In this document: positions 1 through 9,873 of the stretch, piece by piece | How positions within the stretch are numbered: position 1 is the first letter of the stretch | Layout of the letters: each line of letters begins with the position of its first letter | Assembly (NCBI GenBank): GCA_013339765.2 | Contig: JABSTR010001233.1 | Coordinates: 99,838-163,837, forward strand | Direction: 5' to 3' | From: Haemaphysalis longicornis | Lineage: Eukaryota > Arthropoda > Arachnida > Ixodida > Ixodidae | Length of the DNA stretch: 64,000 nt | Position numbers and translations under genes: made by a program | Notes under the pieces: model-generated | Told to the model about the DNA's origin: nothing | Database searches by the model: none | The model's input: the letters and a program-made list of their open reading frames with translations, nothing else

Positions 1-1135
1 ACTGGGCACCAGTTTGCCGCAGCTTTTAAAGGAAACATTATATTGTATGCCAAAGCAAACGGCAATATGCCTGCCTAGCGCCAGTTCGGTGACGCCGAAA
101 AAAGTGCTACTGGCATAAGCTGAAGGGGCGGCTCTCGGTATGCAACGCATGGAAGACCTTGTTTCACAAGCACCGCACATTGCACCAGAAACTGAAGGAC
201 CAGGTGGCGACTTTTGTCTGCAAGTGTCATGCGACCTCTCTGCCAATGGAAGGCCAGCGACAACCCCCGGGGCACCTGCTGGCCGCCTGCACAGACCAGT
301 TCTCACGATGACATGGTCTTGCGAGTGTTTACAAAGTGCTGTATAAGCCATTCCCCCGACTGCACAGAGGACAACTTGCTGTGTGGGAGACAGCACAGTC
401 GCCCAACAAGATTTCAGACAGCTCTAACAAGTACCTGAGAAAAAACAAGTGCTTATAGGCCAAAAACGATAGCGTGTTCCAATTTTTTTTTTTTTACATT
501 TTTCGGCCACAAGGTGAGGGGGTCGACCTATATTCGAACTCGACTTACCGTACAATGAGGAATGTAGGTTGAGCCGGAATATAGGTCGACCCCCTTACCT
601 TGTAGCCAAAAAATTAAAAAAAAAAAGGTACACAACATCCGTTTTATTGGGGCTATAACTTCTTTTATCTCAGATTACTCGTTAGGGTTGTCTTAAATGT
701 TGTTGAACGACTGCTTCTTGCTGGCTGTCGCCCACACAGCAAGTCATCCTCCGTGCAGTCCAGGGAATTGCGTATGCAGTACCTCTTAAACACTCACAAG
801 ACCGTGTCATCATGAAGCGAGAGCAAAGCATGGGACACTCATGTGCAGACCATACTTAGAGCCAGTCCGTGCAGGTGGCTGCAAACATCTTGGGGTATCC
901 ATTCGTAGAAACGTCGCACGACGCTCGCAGACAAAAGTCGCCGCTGTGTACAGCAGCCCAGGTGTACAGCGCCCATAAAACGAGGTCTTCCGAGTGTTAC
1001 ATACCGAGAGCTGCCCCTTCAGCTAACGCCAGTAGCGTACACTTCTTTGGCGGCACCGAACTGACGCAAGGCAGACACATTGTGAAAAACTTCCAAATTT
1101 TTGTTTAAATACTGCTGTGAAGTGGCACCAAGCAA
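1..1135. repeat. Long inverted repeat with about 400-bp arms, cut by the left window edge
   Basis: The left arm (about 1-400) reappears as its reverse complement at about 718-1135. Matched landmarks include ccagttcggtgacgcc near 70 against the complement of ggcaccgaactgacg near 1060, ctctcggtatg near 133 against cataccgagag near 1000, and cttgctgtgtggg near 375 against cccacacagcaag near 730. The arms differ by scattered substitutions and small indels, so this is an old foldback or long-TIR DNA element rather than a recent duplication. The spacer (about 400-718) holds its own hairpin. No coding sequence was recognised; the short open frames inside are not conserved between the arms. Confidence 0.8.
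505..607. repeat. Inner hairpin in the spacer of the long inverted repeat
   Basis: Arms at 505-544 and 568-607 pair over about 40 bases with roughly four mismatches; the shared core is gggggtcgacctatatt. T-rich and A-rich runs flank it. A related sequence (tcgacctatattcc) recurs once near 1358, so this is probably a separate small element or the core of the larger one. Confidence 0.75.
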
Positions 1136-2012
1136 TTAAACTCATTTTGAGCAAGAAAAAAATGGTACGCAGCACACATTCACCAACAGCGACAGAAGCG
1201 CCAAAAAAAAAAAATCACATGGTGCTGGTGATGATGCTTTTGCGGTTTGGATGGGCTCGATGGGCTGCCCGGTTGCCCAATAACGACTAGAATTATGCCA
1301 GTGACCACTACATAGGTTCGAGGGGTGACTTTTTGGCAAATTTTTCGGTAAAAATCTCGACCTATATTCCGCTTTATGGGGTATATTACGGCTTATACGG
1401 CATATGAACACTTAAATGCGCCAGTCCTGACTGCCTAAGTTATCATTTTTCTTGTAGCTATGTGTGAGAAGCTACACGCTAAAGCAAAAGTATTGGTATT
1501 CAAGAATATTTGTTTCAATCTGCAGTCAGTTTTTACTATTCACGCTTTATTCGCAGTCCCAAACTAGATATTTGCACACCTCTAAAAACCACTCAAGTGA
1601 CTACTGAACATTTACGCTAGCAAATCTCCATAAGCTGCAGTTTGTTACATTGGCGAAGGCGTCCTGAACCCGAGCGCTGCCGCCTCTATCATGTAGTGGT
1701 AGCGTGGTGAACAAGTGGTGAGCAGGAGAGCTGCCTCTGTTCCGGACGGCGAAGAACCGAGAGCAAAACTTAACTGTTCAATGCATGGCAATATGACAGC
1801 AGCAATGATACAGGAACAGCAGCCCGCTAGCGAGCTTACAGCATGAGTCGGGCAGACCAACGCTCTCACAAGAGCCGCAAAGCAATGTGACACGGGTCGC
1901 CAAAGGGTGGAATTTATACACAGAAGTGCCAACGGACAACAGCCTTTCCGGCGCTTTGTGCACGGACCGAAAAAAGTACAAATACGCAAGATACATCTTC
2001 CCTAGCTGCACT
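1136..2012. other. Gene-free stretch
   Basis: Nothing coding was recognised. A piece near 1310-1385 resembles the inner hairpin sequence at 505-607. The rest is AT-rich and unassigned. Confidence 0.5.
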
Positions 2013-2158
2013 GTTCAAATGTCCCTAGAATCAGTGCTGAGGTTCCCAGAAGTCGGCACATTCTTCCCCAAAGAGAAGTTGCAGAGTTCAAATGACCCTA
2101 GAATCAGTGGAGAGGTCCCCAGAAGTCTGCACATTCTTCCCCAAAGAGAAGTTGGAGA
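2013..2158. repeat. Tandem duplication, two units of 73 bp
   Basis: Two adjacent units start with gttcaaatg at 2013 and 2086, and both contain cctagaatcagtg and cacattcttccccaaagag. They differ at about seven to ten positions. There is no sign of coding use. Confidence 0.85.
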
Positions 2159-2159
2159 G

Positions 2160-3017
2160 ACAATGGGCCATGCATGACACGGTCGGCGCTGGCATGAGTC
2201 ACTGATCATGAGTGCCAAGCCTGCTGGACCAGTTCCAGCATGTCCAACTTGTTTGAGGAGGGCGGGCTTTACTGCCACGCACGAAAACTTTGCCGCAGCG
2301 CACCGAACTTGTATCATGCGTGCACAGTGTAGTGGAGCGCTGAATCGTAACAAGTCGTAGCACTACACTGAATTACACTTGGCACTGAAGTAGGCATATT
2401 TTTCTACCCGAAAATTAAACGTGTTTCTGTTCCCTGACTACTCGTATTACTCACAAGAGCTGTGCAACAGTGCAACACAGACAGTCGGCAACCTGTTGCC
2501 AGATGAGCAGGTTTGGTCACAGTGTCAAGTAGGCTGCCACTTGACAGAGCTCTAGTCCAACACAACAGCCTTTATAGGGCTTTCCCGATTACTCTGCCTG
2601 TCCACCAGTCACCTCAACTTGTTCCACCTTGACACGTGTTGCTGCCTCAGCCCTTGAGAATGCAGCACGAAATTAAAGGGGAGGAGGAAGACAAAGGTGG
2701 GGTCCCCTCTTCCTGTGTCCGCCTCCACTAGATGTAGGGCCTGAACCAATTTCTGTATAAAGGTGCGGTAAAGTTTCTTTGCATAAATGAAAGAATGGTG
2801 GTATACTCAAGGATCATTTCTGTTTGGCAGTGTCTTGTACAGTGACACACACCACAAGGTCACAAGAGCCTGTCGACATTCGCTGTGCCGCTGTCGTGCG
2901 ATGCCTGCCTTCTGTATCCTTTTCTACTCGCACACGTGCCGACCACTAGGCTACGATCATCGCTTCTTCCGCTTCCCCTCCCCCCCCCAAAAAACTGACG
3001 TGCCAGGGCAAGGATAC
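2160..3017. other. Stretch 3' of GAR1 exon 2, no exon recognised
   Basis: On the minus strand this should be GAR1 intron 2. I looked for the expected continuation of the Gar1 core (the segment with SVKL and FYIDP motifs) and did not see it. The sequence looks non-coding. Confidence 0.5.
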
Positions 3018-3166
3018 GAAGTCCCGGATGGGTCCGAAGATCTCGTCGACCTTGCCCACCTGCTGCTTGTTCTCCAGGTAGATGGGGGCATTGAAGAAGG
3101 GCACCCGCTCCTCTGTCACCTTGGCCACCAGGTCGTCCTGGCACGGGTGGCTCAGGTACGCAAACT
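3018..3166 (-). CDS. GAR1: GAR1 coding exon 2 (Gar1 core domain)
   Basis: The exon is 149 nt: two bases finishing a split Glu codon, then 49 codons from FAYLSHPC to IRDF. The acceptor is ctgtgctcag before agtttg. The donor is ttc/gtatcc, a GT donor of modest quality, in phase 0. The core folds as a small beta-barrel that contacts the Cbf5/dyskerin subunit (family knowledge). Confidence 0.9.
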
Positions 3167-5648
3167 CTGAGCACAGGGAAACGTGAATACAGTCGAGTCC
3201 ACTGATGACGATACCGTTTATAACAATACATCGGATATTAACAACTATGGCACCGTCCACTTTCGTATGTGTTCTATGGTAAATTAAACGGCTCATTAGG
3301 TACAATGCTCCAGTGCCACGATATCGGATATAATGATTGAAATTTGTTACAGTGTGCACCGAAAATGCGAGCTGCCGCCGGCTCTCCGGGCCGACCACGC
3401 CGACAGCATGCGCCGTGATGCACCTCGCTTCGCGGTAAACCCTCCTGTCCACCCCTCAGAAAACGAGTCGACTGCGTCACTTACGAGGAAGCGAGAGGAG
3501 GAGGGGCAGCAGTTTTCTTCTGAACCCTCCCTCCCGGCCCCGGCGCCGCCACTCTGGCGTCGTCCCCGTGCCCGCTCGCGCCGCGTTCACTTGCTGTGTT
3601 ACGTGCGCGCGGCTTTGAATTTGCCTAGTTGCCTCTTCAACCACGCCCGTTTTTCCGCAAAGGGGTGTAAGGGCCGATGTTTTGGAACCGTCCCAGTGCC
3701 TCACTGAAGAGACGATCGTTCAGATACATGCTGCAGACAGCGGTGACAGTGACCACTCTCACAACGTGGTTGCAGTCTACTCAGGTAGTGTCTTCGCAGG
3801 AGGCCCAATGCATTACACTCTCCCTCAGGGTCTTCGTTTGCGCCAAGGACCTTTGGCTCAGCGAGGTGAAGCAATTATAGGTGCTCTTGAAAAAGATGTG
3901 CACCAGCTTCGCGTACAGCAAACAAAGCCGACCGACTATAGCTTCTTTTCCACAAATAAGCAGTAAAAAGACCTTGCTTGCGTGCAAATAAAATGTTCTG
4001 AGCTCTTCATCATCTTTTTATTTCGCAACCCGCTTTTATAACGCAACCCCCTTTTTTTTATAAATGATTGGTACAACCAAAATCTCAAAATGCTTGTTGG
4101 GCAACTCTGTTGCATATTTGAGAGGTTAGTTACAATGCTGTTTCGCTGCTTCTGGTTTTACGTTCGCCGAGAGTTTCAGCTGGACTGCATTTCCGGCAAC
4201 ACTTTTAAAATTGCTCAGCAAGCGAATGGGCATTCATTTATTTAAGCCCAAGTTTGTTACTGATGTTTGTGCTGCATCTTTTCGGCAAGTTCACCTCTGG
4301 AATCCAATCCCATCTCCTCAGTTAGCTCAGACCAGACACCAATTGCATGGGAACTATGCAGACCAAAAATGTTTTGCATTAAAAGTAAACACCCTGTATA
4401 CGTTTGCATGCATTCTAGGTGACAATTTCAGGAGAAGGGTTCAACATCATCATCTTCAGCCTATTTATGTCTACTGCAGGACAAAAGGACAAACGCCCCT
4501 ACCTTGCGATGCTCGAAACCATGCTTCACCCCCCCCCCTTTGCTCCCTCGGTCGTATGCCATTCTTTTCAATGACAGGGGTGGCCTATTGTTCCTCACTT
4601 GGGTTTCCTTGCCGAATCACCCCCAGCAATTATACGCCGGGTTTCTTTGCTAGTACTGTTGCAGAAGCATTTTTTGCAGGTGTTTTCCAAACTTGCTGAG
4701 CAAGATAACATCAGGAGGATGGTTAGACCACACAGACTAGTCTCAGCTGATGGCACTGCTCTAGCACAATCATGTAAGGGAGCACTGGAGACGTAAAATA
4801 CTTCAAAACAGTGCGTTTTCAGTTATTGATTTGATTGACTGTAGGGTTTAACGCGGCGACGCAACGCAGGCGATGAAGCGCCGTTGTGGAGGGCGCCGGA
4901 TTAATTTTGACCACCTGGAGATCTTTACCATGCGCCGAAATCTCGTACACACGGGCGTTTTTGCTTTTCGCCTCCATCAGAAAAGTGGCTGCCGCGGCCG
5001 GGAATCAACGCATCCTCGCAGCACAACGCCTTAGCCACTGAGCCACCGCGGCGGGTGTGTTTTCAGTTAAATCAGTTGGTTTGGATAGTTCACCGTGGCA
5101 AGTGCCCACAATTCTTTTAGCTGCTTCGGGCAACTGAGGCATCTCTGGAACCTGTTGCTTTTGCAGCCTGGGCAAAAAATTTAACACGATGTTAAAATTG
5201 CCAATGTGCACCCAGTTGTAATTCAGGTGCCTACAAAAGAAAAGAAAAAAAAAAAATCACTGCTGCCCCAAGAGAAGAACACCCCCCCCCCCCCCTCCTC
5301 CTCCACTTCCCACCTTTCCAAGTGAAGAAAGGGTGTCTACTTGCCAACAACCTCTTCAGGGGGCCCCTGGTCGTAGCCTCCACGAAAGCCACCGCCGCCA
5401 TAGCCGCCTCGGCCCCTGAATCCACCCCGGCCACCAAATCCGCCACCACGACCACCCCAGTCACCACCGCCACCACCGCGGCCCCCCCTGTCGCCCCCAT
5501 AGCCGCCTCCCCGGCCGCCGTAGCCACCCCTGTCTCCACCGCCACGGCCACCACGGAAGCCGCCGCCGCCACGGTCACCGCCCCCGCGGAAGCCTCCGTA
5601 ACCTCCGCGGAAGCCCCCGCCGCCACCAAAGCTTCCACTCGTGTTCAT
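3018..5648 (-). CDS. GAR1: GAR1, H/ACA ribonucleoprotein subunit 1 (5' part: two coding exons)
   Basis: Gar1 is a nucleolar and Cajal-body protein of the H/ACA RNP, which pseudouridylates rRNA and snRNA and also binds telomerase RNA in animals. The visible CDS is complement(join(3018..3166,5345..5648)), giving 151 residues. Residues 1-95 are a glycine/arginine-rich (GAR) domain with FRGG and GGYGG repeats, followed by the Gar1 linker QGPPEEVV. Exon 2 gives the Gar1 core: HPCQDDLVAK, then VPFFNAPIYLENK, then QVGKVDEIFGPIRDF, all diagnostic of the family. Animal Gar1 is usually a little over 200 residues, so the end of the core and the C-terminal GAR domain are missing; their exons would lie below 3018 and were not seen. 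The start (5648) is the first Met before the GAR domain. The intron uses a GC donor. Identity is firm; completeness and expression are not shown. Confidence 0.9.
3190..4065. mobile_element. Decayed Tigger-like (pogo) DNA transposon fragment in GAR1 intron 1
   Basis: It begins with ta-cagtcgagtcc at 3188 and shares about 330 bp with the copy at 20528: tatggcaccgtccactttcgtat, cgatatcggatataa, cgagctgccgccggc, cacccctcagaaaacg and cttacgaggaagcgagagg. At 3682-3966 (plus) an open frame has CLTEETIV and a later acidic/Gln-rich tail, as at the C-terminus of Tigger transposases. No intact catalytic domain is present. Confidence 0.6.
4447..4595. mobile_element. Possible RTE-type LINE 3' fragment
   Basis: The string catcatcatcttcagcctat followed by tctactgcaggacaaa resembles the 3' region of RTE/BovB-like LINEs common in arthropods. 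It is short and carries no ORF. Confidence 0.4.
4826..5054 (-). mobile_element. Ruka-type tRNA-derived SINE, copy 1
   Basis: The tRNA-like head lies at the high-coordinate end on the minus strand (ccgcggtggctcagtggctaagg), then the body (gatctttaccatgcgccgaaat on plus), then a gatt-rich tail near 4826. A 15-bp target-site duplication (gtgygttttcagtta at 4811-4825 and 5055-5069, one mismatch) supports retrotransposition. It sits inside GAR1 intron 1. Confidence 0.88.
5343..5344 (-). other. GAR1: Non-canonical GC splice donor of GAR1 intron 1
   Basis: The exon end reads gttgttg/gcaagtag. Splicing at GC joins a phase-1 end to the two-base start of exon 2, giving GPPEEVV-E-FAYLSHPC, the same spacing as human and fly Gar1 as I recall them. 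The nearby GT (gcaa/gtag) would leave phase 2 and break the frame. gcaagt is the usual hexamer of GC-AG introns. Confidence 0.75.
5345..5648 (-). CDS. GAR1: GAR1 coding exon 1 (N-terminal GAR domain)
   Basis: The exon gives 101 codons plus one base. It starts MNTSGSFGGGGG and ends in GPPEEVV. Four bases before the ATG there is a good acceptor (tttccccctctgcag at 5653-5667), so a non-coding 5' exon probably exists upstream. On the opposite strand the GC-rich repeats leave an open Ala/Thr/Pro frame, which is an artefact. Confidence 0.88.
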
Positions 5649-5652
5649 GGCC

Positions 5653-5667
5653 CTGCAGAGGGGGAAA
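5653..5667 (-). promoter_or_regulatory. GAR1: Likely 3' splice site before the GAR1 start exon
   Basis: A pyrimidine run ending in ctctgcag lies just before ggccATG. It implies a separate 5'UTR exon, whose donor I could not fix. Confidence 0.45.
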
Positions 5668-5811
5668 GACGAGACGCAGCCATCAGTTAAACACACAAAG
5701 CACTCAAATCAAGGCTTCGACGGACGCCCATATGGTTGGGAATGATCACCGTATATCGCAGCACAGTTACATCGCATCGCATCACCATGCATATCGCATC
5801 AGTTTTGGAAC

Positions 5812-5829
5812 TGACGTCATACTTCCTGG
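5812..5829. promoter_or_regulatory. Candidate GAR1 promoter motifs: CRE and ETS-like sites
   Basis: A full palindromic CRE (tgacgtca, 5812-5819) is followed by acttcctgg, the complement of an ETS core, about 165 bp upstream of the GAR1 start codon. The spacing suits a TATA-less housekeeping promoter. This is motif evidence only. Confidence 0.35.
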
Positions 5830-5839
5830 ACATGTGCGA

Positions 5840-7183
5840 CCACAGCCGGTCTCGACATGCTCGCTCGCTCTAGCACGCACATCCACACTGGCCACGGTGC
5901 GACGACAGCAGTGACGTTAAGTGCCGTCTTGCAAGGGCGGCCGCCTCGGTGCTCACTTCACCGAAACCGAAACTGATACGAATAAATGAGGCTGTAAATA
6001 ATTATTTACGCTGCGGTCAAACATCTAATGTGCCATTCTATGGTTACTGGACTCGTAGGCACCCAAAACAGCAAAAAAAAAAAAAAATGTAACAAAAATT
6101 TCGTGTCAACACAGGCCTTACAAGGGTGACTGGTCAAGGCTGTTACCCGTAGTAACGGTGAGAAGGAAAGACACAAAGGGAAAATGATGACGGCGCTCTC
6201 ACACCCACATCTCAAGCTACACAAGTGCAGATGTCCTCTGCAACTCGCATCAAGCTCGCTAACAGTGGCACACACCAACAGAGGTGCATTTGACGCTTTA
6301 CAAATTGGCTAACTCAATCATTTCAGTCGATCAACAACTTCAACTGATCGACAACTCAGAGTGCCAGCAACATTTATTTATTTGCTGCAACATTTACTGC
6401 CTCAACATTTAGAATTACATCATGACGTTATAAACAACTGTATTGGTACATTTTTTTTTACATTTGTACGGAGCATGCTGAATGCTGAACGAAATGCCCG
6501 GCATTACACGAAATGCACGAATGTTGCCTCTTTAGTTGCTAGCAACTAAGTTGCAAGTTAGACGTGGTCACATGCACACAACATAACCACATCTAATTAG
6601 CATTTTTAGGTAGTACCGAAACCTTTGCACCCCAGTTTTCAAGCTGAAGGAAGCACCGTCACTTTATCGCTTTTCAAATACAATTTGCACTGCGGTTTTC
6701 ATAATTTTTCCTGAACCATGTACCACAATCACTGGACATGGCGCAAGAACCCTAGCGATAAAATCACTTACCACTAATTTTTCATTTTAGCAGAACTTTT
6801 GTCACGGAGCTAGCAGCTAAAGAAGGGTAGTAGAGGCGTTCAGTGCCAGATGAAACCCTTTTTAAGTAGTTTATTTTGAACCTGTTTACTGCCGATTCAA
6901 AATACTTAACAGCGTAGGGGCAACAGAATGACAGGCAGCTTTCTTTGGACTGTTCTGTTTCATGCTAAACTACCAATATGATGAGTAACGACACTGCTCT
7001 GTCCAATGTCTCAACAGTGTGCCAGTAGGGAGCCTGGGTGCAGCTGGTTTACATATTTGCTTGTGCATATGCACTGCGGTGAAGCTGTCGGCACAACCCA
7101 GAGTGGGACAGTGCACCTCATCACTAAAAGTGCAACTGAACAGTGGTCCCACTGAACAGTTGCGCACTACACCCGGGTGCAAC
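5840..7183. other. Intergenic stretch
   Basis: AT-rich sequence with short homopolymer runs. No exon, RNA gene or bounded repeat was recognised. Confidence 0.5.
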
Positions 7184-7187
7184 TTAA

Positions 7188-7987
7188 AGGAGCCATGAAG
7201 AGAAAACACAAGTTTGGTTCATTCAAAAGACTGCCTCGTTAGAATCATACTGACCCCACTTTTAACGTAAACTTCGCTCAAATAGGCTACGCAATTAGGA
7301 AAAAAGGGAATGACCATGCGACCCACTAGCTCATTTCCCGCAGCAGAACCTATGATGTCATACCAGACAGCTCTGTGATTGGTGGAGGGCGGCAAATGCA
7401 AATTAGGCAGAGCTTATAAGCTTGCCAAACGAGCTATTTGCGCTTAAACTTTGGGCACATTCTTTTTAAAGCAATAAGAATGGTGGGACAAACAGTGGCA
7501 GTTACGAAAGCACACGTAAACATATAAGTAATGATGCATATACTGCTTTTGGTACTGCGCGCACTTTGCTTGGTTTAGCTGCACAGGACTACGGGGCTTT
7601 GGGGTTGTTTCAGACGACACTGGCCGATTGACGCAAGCAACGATGTCTTACGTGACCGTATTCGTCGAGCGAGCACCATGTTTCACAAAACGATTGTCTC
7701 CATGAACAAAACAAGCCAGGTACAAATACGTTCACAAACAGACCAAAGGCAGAGAACGGCTTGCCGCGGTGTGGTGGCGCCATCTAGATTCACTAACGGT
7801 AAACAAGGCCCTGTAATGTCATTGCAGACTACGAAAGCGCACAATTTAGCGGGAAAATTAAAATTTTAACTTGAATTAATTAATTTCTCAGTGAATAAAG
7901 CGTTTGCATTCGGACAAGCACTGGGGGCACTATAAAACACGAAATCTTCCAGATAACAAAAACTTATGTTTTGTCTTCATGGCTCCT
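7188..7987. mobile_element. MITE, 800 bp, TTAA target (family A)
   Basis: The termini aggagccatgaaga and tcttcatggctcct are perfect 14-bp inverted repeats; similarity continues inward for about 30 bp. TTAA flanks both sides (7184-7187 and 7988-7991). A second, broken copy lies at 43187-47135. There is no transposase ORF. The target site suggests a piggyBac- or Sola3-type helper; the family is unresolved. Confidence 0.85.
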
Positions 7988-7991
7988 TTAA

Positions 7992-9207
7992 GAACAACAA
8001 CGGAAGTTGCCCCTGCCCCTCACTGCGAGTATTTCGAATGTGACAACAGACTTTTCCATGAATTGTCGGGCTTCATCTGCTTACAAACTACTTCAAGAAC
8101 GACAAACAAACTATACGAGAAAAAGTGGATGATGGTGCACATTAGGCACAATCTTCTTTCAAAACGCGTGCCCGCGTTGACATCCAGGTTCGTTCCAGGT
8201 AAGAGCTATTGCCGTTCTTAAGATGTACCCAAGTATAGCACTCAACAGTTGTTTACACTTGCCAAAAATGTGCAAGAACAGTTTTCTTAGCAGAAAACCC
8301 TCTGCCCATCCCTAGGCAATTGGCCATGCAGTGACTTGCTCACTCGAAACTGTTAAAGGGCTTCGAAAAATTACAAAAATTAGCAAGCAAAATATCAAGG
8401 CACCTGAAAAGCTATTCTGATGTCATAGACATGAGAATTCACCTGGTCCTAATGTCTTGGGACTGTTAAGAAAGCACAGTTGGTTTGCGCTGTTCCACAG
8501 CACTCATTGACAACATACAAACAGCTTTAACGAGATTTTTGTCGAAGCCGTTTTATCACAAGTGTTTCACCAAGGTTTTTTGTTAAACAAAATTTACGCC
8601 AGTCCTTTATGCTTAAAAAAAAAAGCCCTTCCGTGCTTGTTGTTTCTGTAGTGAGCAATAATTTGACTCAGTTGATTGTACCAGTTCAAGTGTTAGTTCA
8701 ATCTCCTTCCCGTTCTAAGCCTCCCTCTGAACCATAGCAACACAGCATTACAGGCTACCTCTGTACTATTTTTTTTATTCGACTGTTTTTTTTCACACAT
8801 TTGCTTCTAAGTCATCGCTCCCGTTGCACTACATCCGCATGGCACTTCTCGGTGCTAGTGTGTCCAATGTCAAGAAGCAAATTGGAAGACCAATCCTTTG
8901 TACCTGTGTCCCTCTTTCTTTATCAGCGCTGCACTTGAGTGCCACGGGTTACCAAGCCTTGTCCTACCATTACAAACGCCTTTCTTGGAAGCTGAAGGGA
9001 ACAAAGTTAGTAGCCATAATGCAGGTTGGTCTGCCTCAATCTCTGTCTCTTTTCACCCAAGCATATCAAGTGATTTCAGAACCCCACAGTTTAATTCTAT
9101 CTTTCGGCTCAGACCAGATGTATCTTTTTTTTTTTTTATGCAGCGCTCCCAACCAGAACGGAACTTCTTGAAACGTGTTTAAAAGCAAAATGCTGCATGT
9201 GTGAAAC
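7992..9207. other. Intergenic stretch
   Basis: No gene or bounded repeat was recognised. Confidence 0.5.
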
Positions 9208-9289
9208 TTAAGCGCAAACTGACACAAAGACAAGAAAGGGAAACGAGATCTCGTTTCCCTTTCTTGTACCTGTGTCAGTTTGCGCTTAA
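9208..9289. mobile_element. 82-bp near-perfect palindrome ending in TTAA
   Basis: The 41-base arms 9208-9248 and 9249-9289 differ at three positions and have no loop. Both ends are ttaagcgcaaactgac in inverted orientation. The last TTAA is also the left target of the next MITE, so the two elements abut exactly. Confidence 0.85.
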
Positions 9290-9869
9290 AGGGACCCAGA
9301 AAAGCCTTTTGTAAAAGTTACAAAAGGCCTTTATTGTCGCGTAGTACCAATATAGCGATGCAATGCCGTTGGAATTATTGATCTACATTCAGTATTAGCT
9401 GGGCGAGAAGCAATTAAGTGCACCTTTCCCCCCTTGCCAATCAATTCCTCCTCCCTCTCTGCTTCTTTCAAAGCAGCTGGAAACACTGGGAATAGCCATG
9501 TGACATCGCGACGCTCGACTTCCGTTCTCCGCTAGCTACATTCCTGCGCCTAGGCATGCGTCAATCGCTGCAGACCCGCCTTTGCCTCGGGATCGTGCAG
9601 GAAGGCGGAAGAGCAACTGGAAGCCAATGGCAGTGACGTTGCCGGCGACCAACGATCGGCCGAATCAGGGGGGCGCCTCGCCGTTGCGTCAGCCGCGGTC
9701 GGCTCGCTGCGGCGGCGCGCTCATCGGCCGAGAAAGGCGATCTTCAAAAATTGTTTACAAATTATCCGTACAACGTATGGGTTCACACTTGGCTCAAAAA
9801 TCCCCCGTTATGTGTTCTACCACCTGAATGCATTTGATTGCCACCTTCACGAAGCTTTTCTGGGTCCCT
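9290..9869. mobile_element. MITE, 580 bp, TTAA target (family B)
   Basis: Perfect 16-bp terminal inverted repeats agggacccagaaaagc / gcttttctgggtccct lie between TTAA at 9286-9289 and 9870-9873. The first 90 bp recur in inverse orientation at 12530-12619. It is non-coding. Confidence 0.88.
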
Positions 9870-9873
9870 TTAA

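Noticed and set aside
5322..5690. Plus-strand 122-codon Ala/Thr/Pro-rich open frame
   Set aside because: It is the antisense of the GAR1 glycine/arginine repeats and has no independent support.
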